Origin: Bathynomus jamesi
Taxonomy: Eukaryota; Arthropoda; Malacostraca; Isopoda; Cirolanidae
DNA: 64,000 nucleotides
Reading direction: 5' to 3'
Assembly: GCA_023014485.1 (NCBI GenBank)
Contig: JAJOZX010003306.1
Span: forward strand, 406,001 to 470,000
Shown here in pieces: positions 55,875-64,000 of the stretch; the stretch's first letter is position 1; each line of letters opens with the position of its first letter. The notes under the pieces were generated by a model. It saw only the letters and a program-made list of their open reading frames with translations. It was not told the DNA's origin and searched no databases. A program made the position numbers and the translations under genes.

Positions 55875-56457
55875 ATGGATTCTGTAGAAAAATTCAGGTT
55901 CACGACCCCATCCACATGTATTATATGGCCCTACGGATGCGGTAAAACTGTCTTTATGCTTAAAATCATTAAAGAAAAGGGGGAGATGTTCTCAAAGTTT
56001 GTCCGTAAAGTTATATGGTGCTATTCGACGTATCAATCAGTGTTCAACGAGTACCAAGAGGAAATCTTGTTCCACAAGGGGGTCTATAACGTTAATTCGT
56101 TAAAGGGAAATGAAAATACAGTCACTGTAATTGACGATCTCATGTTGGAAATGGATAAACATAAGCGTGTTCTTCATCAATCAGAATCTATTTTTCAAAA
56201 ATAGATACATGCGCGATGTCGCTAAATACACAATATCTAGTCTTATTCGCGCAACGTAAAGATGCATAAAAAATTGGGGTATTAGCCAACCAAATGTTCC
56301 CGAATCAGCGTAAGGAGTTTTTGGAGGTAAATAAAGAGGCCACAAACCAGCGTTATGGATATTTGCTTTGTGACCTTCACCCGCGAAATACGTTTAGGGT
56401 GTTTCTAAGAACAAATATATTCCCAAGCGAACCTGAAACGGTGTATATTCCAGAATG
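55875..56457 (+). pseudogene. Polinton genome-packaging ATPase (FtsK/HerA type), frameshifted
   Basis: ATPase that would pump DNA into capsids. ATG at 55875 (MDSVEKF). Walker A is GCGKT preceded by WPY; Walker B is TVIDDLM. The intact part ends at 56204. Further family blocks follow in other frames: RYMRDVAKYTISSLI, ANQMFPNQRKEFLEVN, RYGYLLCDLH and FLRTNIFPSEPETVYIPE, ending at TGA 56455-56457. At least two frameshifts and one stop. Full family length is about 200-260 residues, consistent with this span. Confidence 0.88.
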
Positions 56458-56780
56458 ACAAATACTGTAGACTAAAGAAATACCGTGAATTAATAAAAAT
56501 CTGTCAACGATTCACCGGGCCCTGCAACAGATGTTTGTTAAAAATATCGACTCACTTTTTAAAATGCATCTGTGAAATCTGTCTTAATGTTATAAAATGT
56601 AATGTGCCAATGAAACCCTCTCAGAAGACTCGCTTACGTCGTTACAAGAACATAATACAAGCGCTCGCTCATAAAAGTCAAACTGTGGGTAAGCAAAAGT
56701 GCATTATTGTACAAAGAGGAAGATCACTCCTACCCATCTTATTTTCAGTTTTGGGTCCTTTACTCACTAGATTAATATAA
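56455..56780 (+). pseudogene. Small conserved Polinton protein, unknown function
   Basis: Start ATG at 56455 overlaps the ATPase stop (ATGA). Shifts frame after about 6 codons, then is open to 56780: KICQRFTGPCNRCLLKIS, CICEICLNVIKCNVPM, PSQKTRLRRYKNIIQALAHK, and a hydrophobic C-terminal tail (LLPILFSVLGPLL) after VQRGRS. I recognise this basic middle plus QRGG-like motif and hydrophobic end as a common small Polinton/adintovirus-type protein, perhaps a virion component. Overlaps the next ATG by one base. Confidence 0.65.
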
Positions 56781-57524
56781 TGAAGAAGGTGTTTGTGATT
56801 CCGCACGAGGTGTATGCTTCATGGCAAAGTTCAAAGACTCCAGACACGGCTCTAGAACCCCGTAAAAGTAGGCTTAAAAGAATGGGAAACGAGCCCTATT
56901 AAACAGTGAAAAGTTACCTAATGAGAAAAGGATCTTGTACGAAGAGGCTTTGCAGAAATTTATTCATGAGTACGAGGAATATAAGCATCCTACAGAGCCC
57001 CCCCTTGGTTATTAGGCACAGCGCGAGTAGTGCTGAGCTTGGCGACACAGGACCTGGCCCCGACGATGCCCAACCAAAAAGCAACGGAACACAACACATC
57101 GAACATGTGCTAAAAAACAGCCTCCCACATACATTGGGGTATAAATCTAGGAATAATAATGAGGAATAATCTATTGAGTGACGACCCCATCATACAGTGG
57201 ACCGATACAGGCGAGGTCATTGTTGAAGGAACAAGGGTACAAGGATCCAATATCGTTGATATTGTTCATGATCTGGTGAGAAAGTCTGACAGACCCTCGC
57301 CAATAGGCTGGAAGCATATTAAAGCAAGACTACAACAAATAAATGTCCACAAAACATTGATAGGTAATCTGAATAGGTTAAAAGACTTGGATCAAGTCTC
57401 GCATGTGTCACAACTGAGTACGCCATCGCCCCCAGCGGTAACACCTCAGAAGAGGAGAAAGAAGAAGACAAACGGTCAGCCTTATCCATGTGCCTCTAAA
57501 ATACGCAAATGGCTAACATATTAA
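56780..57524 (+). pseudogene. Conserved Polinton protein, unknown function, frameshifted
   Basis: Starts MKKVFVIPHEVYASWQ; continues through a region with ILYEEALQKF-like sequence (about 56935), a low-complexity linker (SSAELGDTGPGPDDAQ), and a C-terminal domain IIQWTDTGEVIVEGTRVQGS, NIVDIVHDLVR, IGWKHIKARLQQINV, then a basic tail (RRKKKTNG). The gene order (before integrase) and the C-terminal W-x-G-x-V...GSNI-x-D-x-V pattern are typical of a Polinton family of unknown role. Stops at about 56902 and frame changes near 57000-57160. It ends 16 bases inside the integrase start. Confidence 0.65.
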
Positions 57525-58558
57525 GTAAACGCTGTTATGACATTTCTAACCCCGCCTCCTATGGTGCCGTTAATAGATTGTACAGAGGTGTTTACGGTGT
57601 AAGGAAAAAAGATGTTGAGAGATTTTTGCGGGACCAGGATGGTTATACACTTCATAAACCGGTGAGAAAAAGGTTTAAAACGGCGAAGACAACAGCTGCA
57701 TCGATTGACTCTATTTGGCAGGTGGATTTAACAGACATGCAAAGATATTCAGTGTATAACGATGGCTACCGCTACATCCTATTCATAATAGATGTATTCT
57801 CTAGATATCTATGGCTAATTCCCTTAAAAAATAAATCGCCTGAAACAGTTGCTAAAGCGACCAAAACGTTAATGTTAAAAGAAAACAGGATTCCTGGCTA
57901 TTTTTGTACGGATATGGGAAAAGAATTTATAGGACGCGCTTTTCAGAACATGCTGGCAGAGTTTAATATCAGCTATTACACTACCAATTTTATACATAAG
58001 GCTTCTTTAGCTGAAAGAGTTCAACGTACCATAAAGGAACGCAAGCACCGCTATTTTACACATAAAAACACATACAGATTTCTAGACATTCTGGAATCAT
58101 TGGCCTCATCCTACAACCGCTCACATCATCGCACGATTGGGACAACAACTAACGAGGTTTTAGAAAGAGGTACGCATCCAGAGGTGAGAAGAGATGGAAC
58201 ACCACCACCACACTCTGCGCGTTTCAAAAGCAATGATTATGTAAGGCTTTCACGTTCGGGGAATAAATTCGCGAAGGGATTTGAGCAAGGATGGACACGT
58301 GAGATTTTTAAAGTTAGAGCTATGACACCTAAAGGTGCGATAATGATGTATTACATTGAATATTTGAATGGGGAAGAAATCTCAGGTTGTGAGGAGTTGC
58401 AGAAAGTGGCATTTAATTTAGGAAAAAACGTGTTTAAAATTGGAAAATTATAGGAAGCAAAGGTTCAGGAAAGAGAAAAATGTACCTGGTGAAATGGCTA
58501 GGTTATCCAGAAAGCTTCAACACCTATATAAAAGCTGATCCAGTAATGAAGCTTAAAT
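57509..58558 (+). pseudogene. Polinton integrase (rve) with C-terminal chromodomain, one frameshift
   Basis: Retrovirus-type integrase that inserts the element into chromosomes. Open from 57509 to 58453 (314 residues). N-terminal domain with LYRGVYGV and QDGYTLHKPVRKRF; catalytic core with first Asp in WQVDLTDM, second in FCTDMGKEF and Glu in LAERVQRT, 33 residues after the second Asp, all three present. A basic linker and SH3-like part follow. A one-base shift at about 58440-58455 separates it from a chromodomain-like end (MYLVKWLGYPESFNTYI) that stops at 58558. The core could still be translated without the chromodomain. Confidence 0.9.
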
Positions 58559-58568
58559 AGTATGCAAC

Positions 58569-59433
58569 ATGGCTCCTAACCATTTTTACGTCACACTACC
58601 GTCCTCCTCGTCCCTGTCTGTACACCCTAACAACACTCTCACCAACTTTGTGACAGAACTGCATGGACCCATTGAATTGGAGCGAGATTTGTATGAGGTA
58701 GGTTTATGTGAACTCCAGTTAGCCACCAAATTTTTAACTCTTGAAAATTAACAAATCATATTTCTGATCATTAGAAGATTCGATGAGTGCGAAAAATTAG
58801 GCATAACCTCAGACAACAATATGCGATCAGTCCTGTTCGGCGATGAACCGTACTATAGCACAAATGTGTCGCTAGGAATCGGGCATTATGATACAGCCAT
58901 GGACATTGTGACGGGCTTAAACAAGAGTCTTGAAATGTCGCGCCTGATATACGATTTACTTTTTGAAGTCGTAAACATAGACACGCCTGCATGCACATTT
59001 AAGTTTAAAGTCAACGCTCAGTAGAAATATTAAAGATAAAGAGCTGTTCACAATTGTGGCTGAGGGCCGATATAACGCAGGTCCCCAAAAAGATGCCTTT
59101 CACGAGGCACAGCAGGACTTGTCCAGATTAATGTATCAAATGCAGATGGAGTAGTTGGGTGAATACTCTCCGCCTCCAGACATGTGCTATATTTACAGCA
59201 ATATCGTAGAGCACCAATTTGTTGGGGGCACCCAGGCGCGCCTGCTGCGCATTACACACATCCCCATCCATAGAGGGAAAAATTTGAGCATTACATATGA
59301 CAAGCCCCATTATGTGAATTTTGCGACTAATCTATTAAACAACATCTTGATATATAAAAGAACGATTGAGGGAAAAAATGTCGTATTCGTTGATGGGAGC
59401 TTAACAGTGAAACTACACTTTCGTCGTTTATAA
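58569..59433 (+). pseudogene. Polinton penton (minor capsid) protein, frameshifted
   Basis: Single jelly-roll vertex protein of the virion. Begins HFYVTLPSSSSLSVHPNNTL and ERDLYEVGLCELQLA, the family signature. The frame stops at 58751 and resumes at 58821-59024, then again at 59155-59433 with MCYIYSNIVEHQFVGG and HYVNFATNLLNNILIY. Total span of about 285 codons fits the family. Three breaks. The stop overlaps the next ATG by one base. Confidence 0.85.
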
Positions 59434-59863
59434 TGACTCGAAGACCGTTCACAGTCTACCGAGGGGTGAGGTACCAGCGTGGGAGTGAACTTGGATCCAT
59501 TTTTTCATCCATACTACGCACCGCTGTCCCGCTGTTAAAGAGGGGTGCCAGGTACCTAGGGCGGAATGCGTTACAAACAGATTTTAACGCGGCAGAAGAC
59601 ATAATGGGTGGCACTAAGCCTAAAGAAGCTCTAAAAAACAGTTAAAATGTACACAGGACGAAATCATCAAAGATGCAAAGAGAAAAATGCGTGGTGGCGG
59701 AAAGAAGAGATCTGCCAGGAAGAAGGGGTTACCAACACGTGGCGGAAAGAAGAGATCTGCTAGGAAGAAGGGGTTACCATCACGTGGCGCTAAACGTAAA
59801 AGGAAATCAAAAAAGAAGTGCTCGAAGCGTATGAAACCTATGGCTGATCATTTTTTTAACTGA
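59433..59863 (+). pseudogene. Basic core-like virion protein with tandem repeat, frameshifted
   Basis: The N-terminal part is open to 59645: RYQRGSELGSIFSSILRTAV and PLLKRGARYLGRNAL, an amphipathic or hydrophobic segment like that of small adenovirus-type cement or core proteins seen in Polintons. After a shift near 59645 the frame continues with a strongly basic tail containing two nearly identical 45-base units (GGKKRSARKKGLPTR, then the same with one change), ending at TGA 59861-59863. The tail would bind DNA. Name assignment (pX- or pVI-like) is tentative. Confidence 0.65.
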
Positions 59864-60007
59864 TATAAGCTGAGGACACTACTCTCACGAATCATAGGTT
59901 GACTATTACTTGTCGAGGAAGGTGGCACTATTTCTGACTCGTCATGGCACGTTTCATCCATCCGTGTAGTTCACAAATGCTGTAAATCGAAGCTGTCACT
60001 CTTTGAT
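59864..60007. other. Spacer before the capsid gene
   Basis: 144 bases without a gene; may contain the capsid promoter. Confidence 0.4.
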
Positions 60008-61246
60008 ATGCCCCCCACTCAGGTCTTTATTGAGCATAGCGACTTTATTACAATTAACCCATTAAACACAATTAGTTCACCCAGTGCCCCTATAGAATTC
60101 GTGATATCCAGCTCAGGCCCTTACTTTTTTGACCCAAGCTGCATGCACATGTACGCTAAACTGCGTATAGCCCATTCTGATGGAACGGACCGCGGTGATA
60201 GTTACTCTACCTACACTGAAACCAACTCTTTGCACTCCATATTCAGCCAGTGTGAAGTGTATTTAAACCATATTAACATCTCGGCAGGAACGGGGTACTA
60301 CCACCTACGAGCCTATCTGGAAAATGTCCCCAACTTTACAAAAGAAGCGAAGGACACCTTTTTAACCGCTGAGGGGTATTACCAAACTAAAGATGAAAAT
60401 GGGATAAAGGATAAATTAAAAAATTCTAAAAAAAAGATATATGAATGTTTTGGACGCCTGCATACAGATTTCACATTCCAGGAGAAGTTGCTTATGAACG
60501 GGGTGGATATGAAGTTGAAGCTTATCTGCACGATTCCTGAGATCTGCATAAATCTGGGGTCTGATCAAGGAGAAGGCGCGAAACCCGTTGTGATACACAT
60601 CATGGAAACGTATTTGCGTATACGCCGAGTGAAATTAAGTTCCCCGAAACAAATAGAAATTGAGAAAGACTTAATACACGCCACAGTAAAATACCCAATT
60701 AACAGGGTACAGATTAAACTGTATACGGTCCCCTCAGGGTTGGCATCGAAGCAACTAGAAAACGTGGCCCTTGGAGTCCTACCTAAAAGGATATTAATTG
60801 GAATGCAGTACCAAGACTCAACGAATGGAAAATATAAAAAGAGTGCCTTTAAATTCGAGAATTTCGGCCTTAAAAATATTACTCTGTACGTAAATGGCCT
60901 CGCTCTGGGAGGGACCATGATTACAGACTACTCATCAGTCGCTGTGTTCCCGCTCTGCGCGAAAGCATATAGCAGTCTGGCTCATAATACCGGCGCCTGT
61001 GACGAACTTGGTTTTGGTGTAACACAGAAAGAATTTGTCGAAGAATTTAACAATTATTCATTTGATATTACGCCTGACTTGTCTGCTGGCGCAAATACGC
61101 ATTTAAGTCCACACCAGAGTGGGAATATCTCAGTCAGGTTGGAATTTGCCAAGCCTATAGACGCGCCTATAAGTTTACTCGTGTATCTCGAATCGCAGGC
61201 ACTAATAGAAGTTGATCGTTTCAGGAACGTGATCACAGACTTTTAA
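60008..61246 (+). CDS. Polinton major capsid protein (double jelly-roll), intact frame
   Basis: 412-codon uninterrupted frame. N-terminus PPTQVFIEHSDFITINP; then the block IEFVISSSGPYFFDPSCMHM with YAKLRI, IFSQCEVYLNHINIS, a loop with ENVPNFTKEA, then IHIMETYLRIRRVKLS, YKKSAFKFENFGLKNITLYV and the C-terminal IRLEFA-like block SVRLEFAKPIDAPISLLVYL. These match the hexon-like capsid protein of Polintons, often listed in invertebrate genomes as an uncharacterised F54H12.2-like protein. It would form the trimeric capsomers of an icosahedral particle; penton and protease flank it. It is the only long Polinton gene here with no break, although the rest of the element is dead. Confidence 0.9.
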   Translation: MPPTQVFIEHSDFITINPLNTISSPSAPIEFVISSSGPYFFDPSCMHMYAKLRIAHSDGTDRGDSYSTYTETNSLHSIFSQCEVYLNHINISAGTGYYHLRAYLENVPNFTKEAKDTFLTAEGYYQTKDENGIKDKLKNSKKKIYECFGRLHTDFTFQEKLLMNGVDMKLKLICTIPEICINLGSDQGEGAKPVVIHIMETYLRIRRVKLSSPKQIEIEKDLIHATVKYPINRVQIKLYTVPSGLASKQLENVALGVLPKRILIGMQYQDSTNGKYKKSAFKFENFGLKNITLYVNGLALGGTMITDYSSVAVFPLCAKAYSSLAHNTGACDELGFGVTQKEFVEEFNNYSFDITPDLSAGANTHLSPHQSGNISVRLEFAKPIDAPISLLVYLESQALIEVDRFRNVITDF

Positions 61247-61247
61247 A

Positions 61248-61670
61248 ATGGATGCGAATACACTCCAGAGAGTAATGAAAAGTGACCATTTCACGCGCAC
61301 AAAATTTATCTGTGTTTGCGAAGAATGAAATAGTGAAGCTGCCAAGTACGAGAAACTGGTACGGGATTATCGTTAACACCGACATTGTGGGGGGGAGGGG
61401 ATTCATTGGTCTGCAATTTATTTTAAAAATAGGGAAAGAATGTACTATTTTGAGTCACTCGGTTTTCAGCCATGGAATGATTCTGTAATTGTACAGTTTA
61501 TCGCGCAATTACATGTGCCTGAGATTGTTTGGTCTCTATATCGTTTCCAAGGATATTATACTGAAACATGCGGATTGTATTGCATTTTATTTCTCATGCA
61601 CATGTCACGTGGGAAGGGATTTATGAATTTTTTAAAATTATTCGATTTGTGCGACACAGATAAACGATAA
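61248..61670 (+). pseudogene. Adenain-like maturation cysteine protease, frameshifted
   Basis: Cleaves virion precursors during maturation. Starts one base after the capsid stop with MDANTLQRVMKSDHFTRTKF, the usual Polinton protease beginning. It moves to other frames at about 61320 (KLPSTRNWYGIIVNTD) and about 61440 (YYFESLGFQPWN, then FQGYYTETCGLYCILFLMHM). CGLYC holds the catalytic Cys; the expected His region (usually GHW before YFDS) is corrupted to SHSV-like sequence. At least two frameshifts. Ends at 61670. Confidence 0.88.
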
Positions 61671-61838
61671 AAGTGTATGCAGACAGATAGAAAAAAGGTT
61701 CCCATATGTTAGCACCCCCTGTAATGCGTAAAGGTGTATATCTATATTGTGTAAAGTTGTATATATATTTGTAACTCTAACCATTAAGACTTATTTAATG
61801 GATACTGCCCCGGTTTTGTACATGTTTTCTGCCATTTA

Positions 61839-61844
61839 ATAAAT
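61839..61844 (+). terminator. Polyadenylation signal candidate after the protease gene
   Basis: AATAAA about 170 bases after the protease stop, followed by GT-rich sequence (GTGTTTTGTTC). It could end the plus-strand Polinton transcripts. Confidence 0.4.
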
Positions 61845-61877
61845 GAAATTACAGTACAATGTGTTTTGTTCTTAACC

Positions 61878-62051
61878 TCAAAATACTTGCATTAGTTCCT
61901 CGATGATCTGACACTCGCTTGACTGGATGTGAGCCAATACCTCGACTTCTGTATTCAGGTCAATGGGTTGGCCCGACGGAGAAGCCTCCATTTCATTTAC
62001 CCCCCTTTCATCAAAAGTAACTATAATACGATCTAGCGCCGATTCGATCCT
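61878..62051 (-). CDS. Small unidentified frame converging on the protease gene
   Basis: A 57-codon open stretch without an obvious start: RIIVTFDERGVNEMEASPSG then IDLNTEVEVLAHIQSSECQI and end LMQVF. Acidic, coding-like composition. It may be the C-terminus of another Polinton gene (N-terminal part lost at about 62055) or a host exon. The first internal ATG is at about 61995. Not recognised. Confidence 0.35.
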   Translation of the reverse strand, partial: RIESALDRIIVTFDERGVNEMEASPSGQPIDLNTEVEVLAHIQSSECQIIEELMQVF

Positions 62052-62172
62052 TTAATGGTAATTAAAATAGAGAACAATGCCACGAATTTAAATGCAGATA
62101 ATTCATAAAAGTTTTTTGTCCTACGGCGGTGTTGGATTAACGAGAAAAATATAATTAAAGCTCCACCATATA

Positions 62173-63424
62173 TCAGGTCATCCCATAAGTTTAAACTAGT
62201 CTTACTCGGTTTAAGCATAAATTTTCCGATGGTTATATCTAAGAGGAGATCTATCGTGTTTCGCTACATACTTTACAGACCTTGACCAGTGAAGACGTGT
62301 GTTTTTCTTTATGTGAACCCCTCATAAACATGGCAGTATCAGAAGAGCAAATCAGGCATATAATGCTTTTAGTTCAAAAAGGGGAATAGTGCTACTGAAG
62401 CAACGCGAAACATTCAGGAAATGGCAACGATATTCTGCATGTGAGTAAATGTCAAAGATGGTTTCAAAAGTTTAGGAATGGTGACTGCTGTTTGACAGAT
62501 GCAGCACGCTCTGGATGCCCTGCTGAGTTTGATAATGACCTGCTGTTAGCCGCACTTGAAGAAGACTGTTCAACAACTGTCGAAGAATTGGCCCAGAAAC
62601 TCTATTCATCCCCATCCACCATCCATCAAAATTTGCAACAACTCGGGAAAGTGCCTAAGTTAGGGAAATGGGTGCCACATGAATTGTCGGTCGACAATCT
62701 GAGGGTGCGGGTAAACATTAGCACAGCTCTTCATTCCCGTGAACTCCAAGATCCGTTTTTGCACCGTATAGTGACTGGTGATGAAAAGTGGATACTGTAC
62801 CAGAATGTTAAGCGACGTCGACAGTGGGTTTGTGCCGGAGAACCAGCGACACCACAGCCAAAACCAAATATTCACCCTCGGAAGGTGTTGCTTAGTGTTT
62901 GGTTGGATAAAGGTGGTGTAATACACTTTGAAACCTTACCACACAACCAAACAATCACCGCTCAAGTCTATTGTCAACAACTGGATCGATTGAACACTGC
63001 GCTAAAAGAAAAGAGACCTTCTTTGGTTAATCGGAAAGGAATCGTGTTCTACCACGACAACGCACGTCCTCATACCGCTCGGATCACTTCTGCTAAAATT
63101 GAGGAGCTTGGGTGGGAAAAACTTCCACATCCTCCATATTCTCCAGACCTTGCGCCTTCAGATTATCATCTCTTCAGGAATCTGCAAAACTATCTTGACG
63201 AGAAACAGTATACTTCTTTAGATGACCTGCACACCAGTCTTTGTACGTTTTTTGCCTCAAAACCGCCTGAATTTTATAAACATGGCATTGAAAAGCTTGT
63301 AGGACGTTGGCAGTGTCATTGATTCCGAAGGAAAATATATACTAGATTAAAAAGTTTCAGTTGAATTTTTTTTTGTCCTTCAAATTCCGATCTAAAGAAC
63401 GACATTACTTATGGGATGACCTGA
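62173..63424 (+). mobile_element. Mariner element, nearly full length
   Basis: 1,252 bp with ends TCAGGTCATCCCATAAGT / ACTTATGGGATGACCTGA, flanked by TA (62171-62172, 63425-63426). Length and structure fit a classical mariner. It lies in a sequence (AAAGCTCCACCATATA) that recurs at 63783. Confidence 0.9.
62332..63322 (+). pseudogene. Mariner transposase (DD34D), frameshifts near the N-terminus
   Basis: From ATG 62332 (MAVSEEQIRHIML) the frame breaks twice between 62370 and 62440, then is open for 293 codons: helix-turn-helix regions (CQRWFQKFRNGD, SSPSTIHQNLQQLGKV), catalytic Asp residues in IVTGDEKWI, FYHDNARPHTA and PYSPDLAPSDYHLF with 34 residues between the last two, and a normal C-terminus. 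The catalytic domain appears whole; only the first DNA-binding helix region is damaged. Confidence 0.9.
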
Positions 63425-63426
63425 TA

Positions 63427-63429
63427 TAT

Positions 63430-63467
<38 letters not shown>

Positions 63468-63468
63468 C
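63427..63468. repeat. (CA)n(TA)n microsatellite
   Basis: Directly after the mariner right end. Other arrays in this stretch are (TA)n at 63606-63640 and 63797-63851. Confidence 0.95.
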
Positions 63469-63540
63469 GTAAAGAACGACGCTTGTATAGGAGATATTCC
63501 GCACAAGACGAGAGAGAGAGAACGAAACAAATGAAAAAAT

Positions 63541-63600
63541 GAGGTAACCACCCGGGAATCGAACCCGGGATCTTCCGATTGCCGGTCAGATGCGATACAG
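63541..63600 (-). pseudogene. tRNA-derived fragment
   Basis: On the minus strand, GATCCCGGGTTCGATTCCCG is a perfect T-arm with B box, preceded by an anticodon-arm-like GCATCTGACCGGCAATCGGA. Loop CCGGCAA would give anticodon GGC, but position 33 is C, not the invariant T. The 5' half of a tRNA (acceptor strand and D-arm) is missing, so it is a fragment or SINE piece. Confidence 0.5.
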
Positions 63601-63639
<39 letters not shown>

Positions 63640-63792
63640 CACCGAAATATTCGCGAAGGAAACAGACAAAAACATAATGGGATTAAATTTACGTTGTAGA
63701 AAAATTCAGAATAAAAGGAAATTAGATTACTAATTATAAACTAGGAAAAATATATCTTTAAATTATCGAGAAAAAAAATTATTAAAGCTCCA

Positions 63793-63850
<58 letters not shown>

Positions 63851-64000
63851 GCTGATATAATCGCGATGGAAACAGAGAATAAAAATATTTTTGAAAGCGC
63901 CTTTATTGCCGCCTTTTACGGTTACGTTATATTGTTAAAAACGAGAAAGAGCCCTAGGATTAATTTTTCTTTGTAGGAAAACAATGAATAAAGCTAGGTT
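63640..64000. repeat. Diverged repeat units of the 62040-62172 sequence
   Basis: ATTAAAGCTCCACCATATAT with about 120 upstream bases resembles 62050-62172, and GATGGAAACAGAGAATAAAA resembles GAAGGAAACAGACAAAAACA within the same stretch. Low-copy tandem or dispersed repeat, no gene. Confidence 0.45.

Noticed and set aside
57509..58453. Integrase read as part of a retrovirus or Ty3 element
   Set aside because: There is no reverse transcriptase, gag or LTR next to it, and the neighbours are the Polinton virion genes, so it is the Polinton integrase.

Overview
The window is animal nuclear DNA, almost certainly from an arthropod and plausibly a decapod crustacean. The pointers are one spliced gene with GT-AG introns, very many (TA)n, (CA)n, (GA)n and (CT)n arrays, and layered mariner, Tc1, hAT, LINE, Penelope-like and Maverick/Polinton insertions. 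One LINE family (8185-8945 and 41510-43215) is of a kind I associate with decapod genomes. The host call is inference. I see no bacterial operon, CRISPR array or functional rRNA operon.

Layout. (1) 1-8.2 kb is the distal part of a decayed Polinton (copy 1, + strand): protein-primed DNA polymerase B, then three uncharacterised genes that I call X, Z and W, then a repeat-rich terminus. A DD41D mariner sits inside the polymerase and a 202-bp hAT-type MITE sits after gene X. (2) 8.2-14.1 kb holds LINE fragments on both strands, a 254-bp MITE, a dead Tc1-like element and a fold-back mariner. (3) 14.16-29.2 kb is a host gene. Seven exons join in frame to give exactly 999 nt, coding for a 332-residue secreted protein with a signal peptide, coiled-coil segments and a C-terminal F5/8 type C (discoidin or fucolectin-like) domain. 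Its introns carry a 3.9-kb composite hAT-type element with two nested insertions, hammerhead-like Penelope tails, MITEs, a 5S-rRNA-derived sequence and an antisense transposon-type gene with its own small intron. (4) 29.2-47.8 kb is repeats only, apart from one orphan exon candidate at 40631-40749. It is dominated by a large, nearly identical inverted repeat (about 30.9-38.5 kb against 43.6-46.3 kb). The left arm carries a hAT that contains a Tc1 element, which in turn contains a LINE fragment and a MITE. (5) 47.8-62.1 kb is a second Polinton (copy 2), inverted relative to copy 1 and nearly complete in gene content.

Polinton gene logic, best seen in copy 2. A divergent promoter region at about 55.78-55.87 kb separates two groups. 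On the minus strand lie polymerase, X, Z and W. On the plus strand lie packaging ATPase, a small conserved protein, a larger conserved protein, retrovirus-type integrase with chromodomain, penton (minor capsid), a basic core-like protein, major capsid protein and an adenain-like maturation protease. Together these are a replication, integration and virion-building set. Nearly every gene has frameshifts or stops, so both copies look like fossils; the 412-codon capsid frame and the 119-codon W frame of copy 2 are still open.

(6) 62.1-64 kb holds an almost full-length mariner (DD34D) in simple-repeat-rich DNA with a tRNA-like fragment. All homology calls are from motif recognition by eye; no database search was run.
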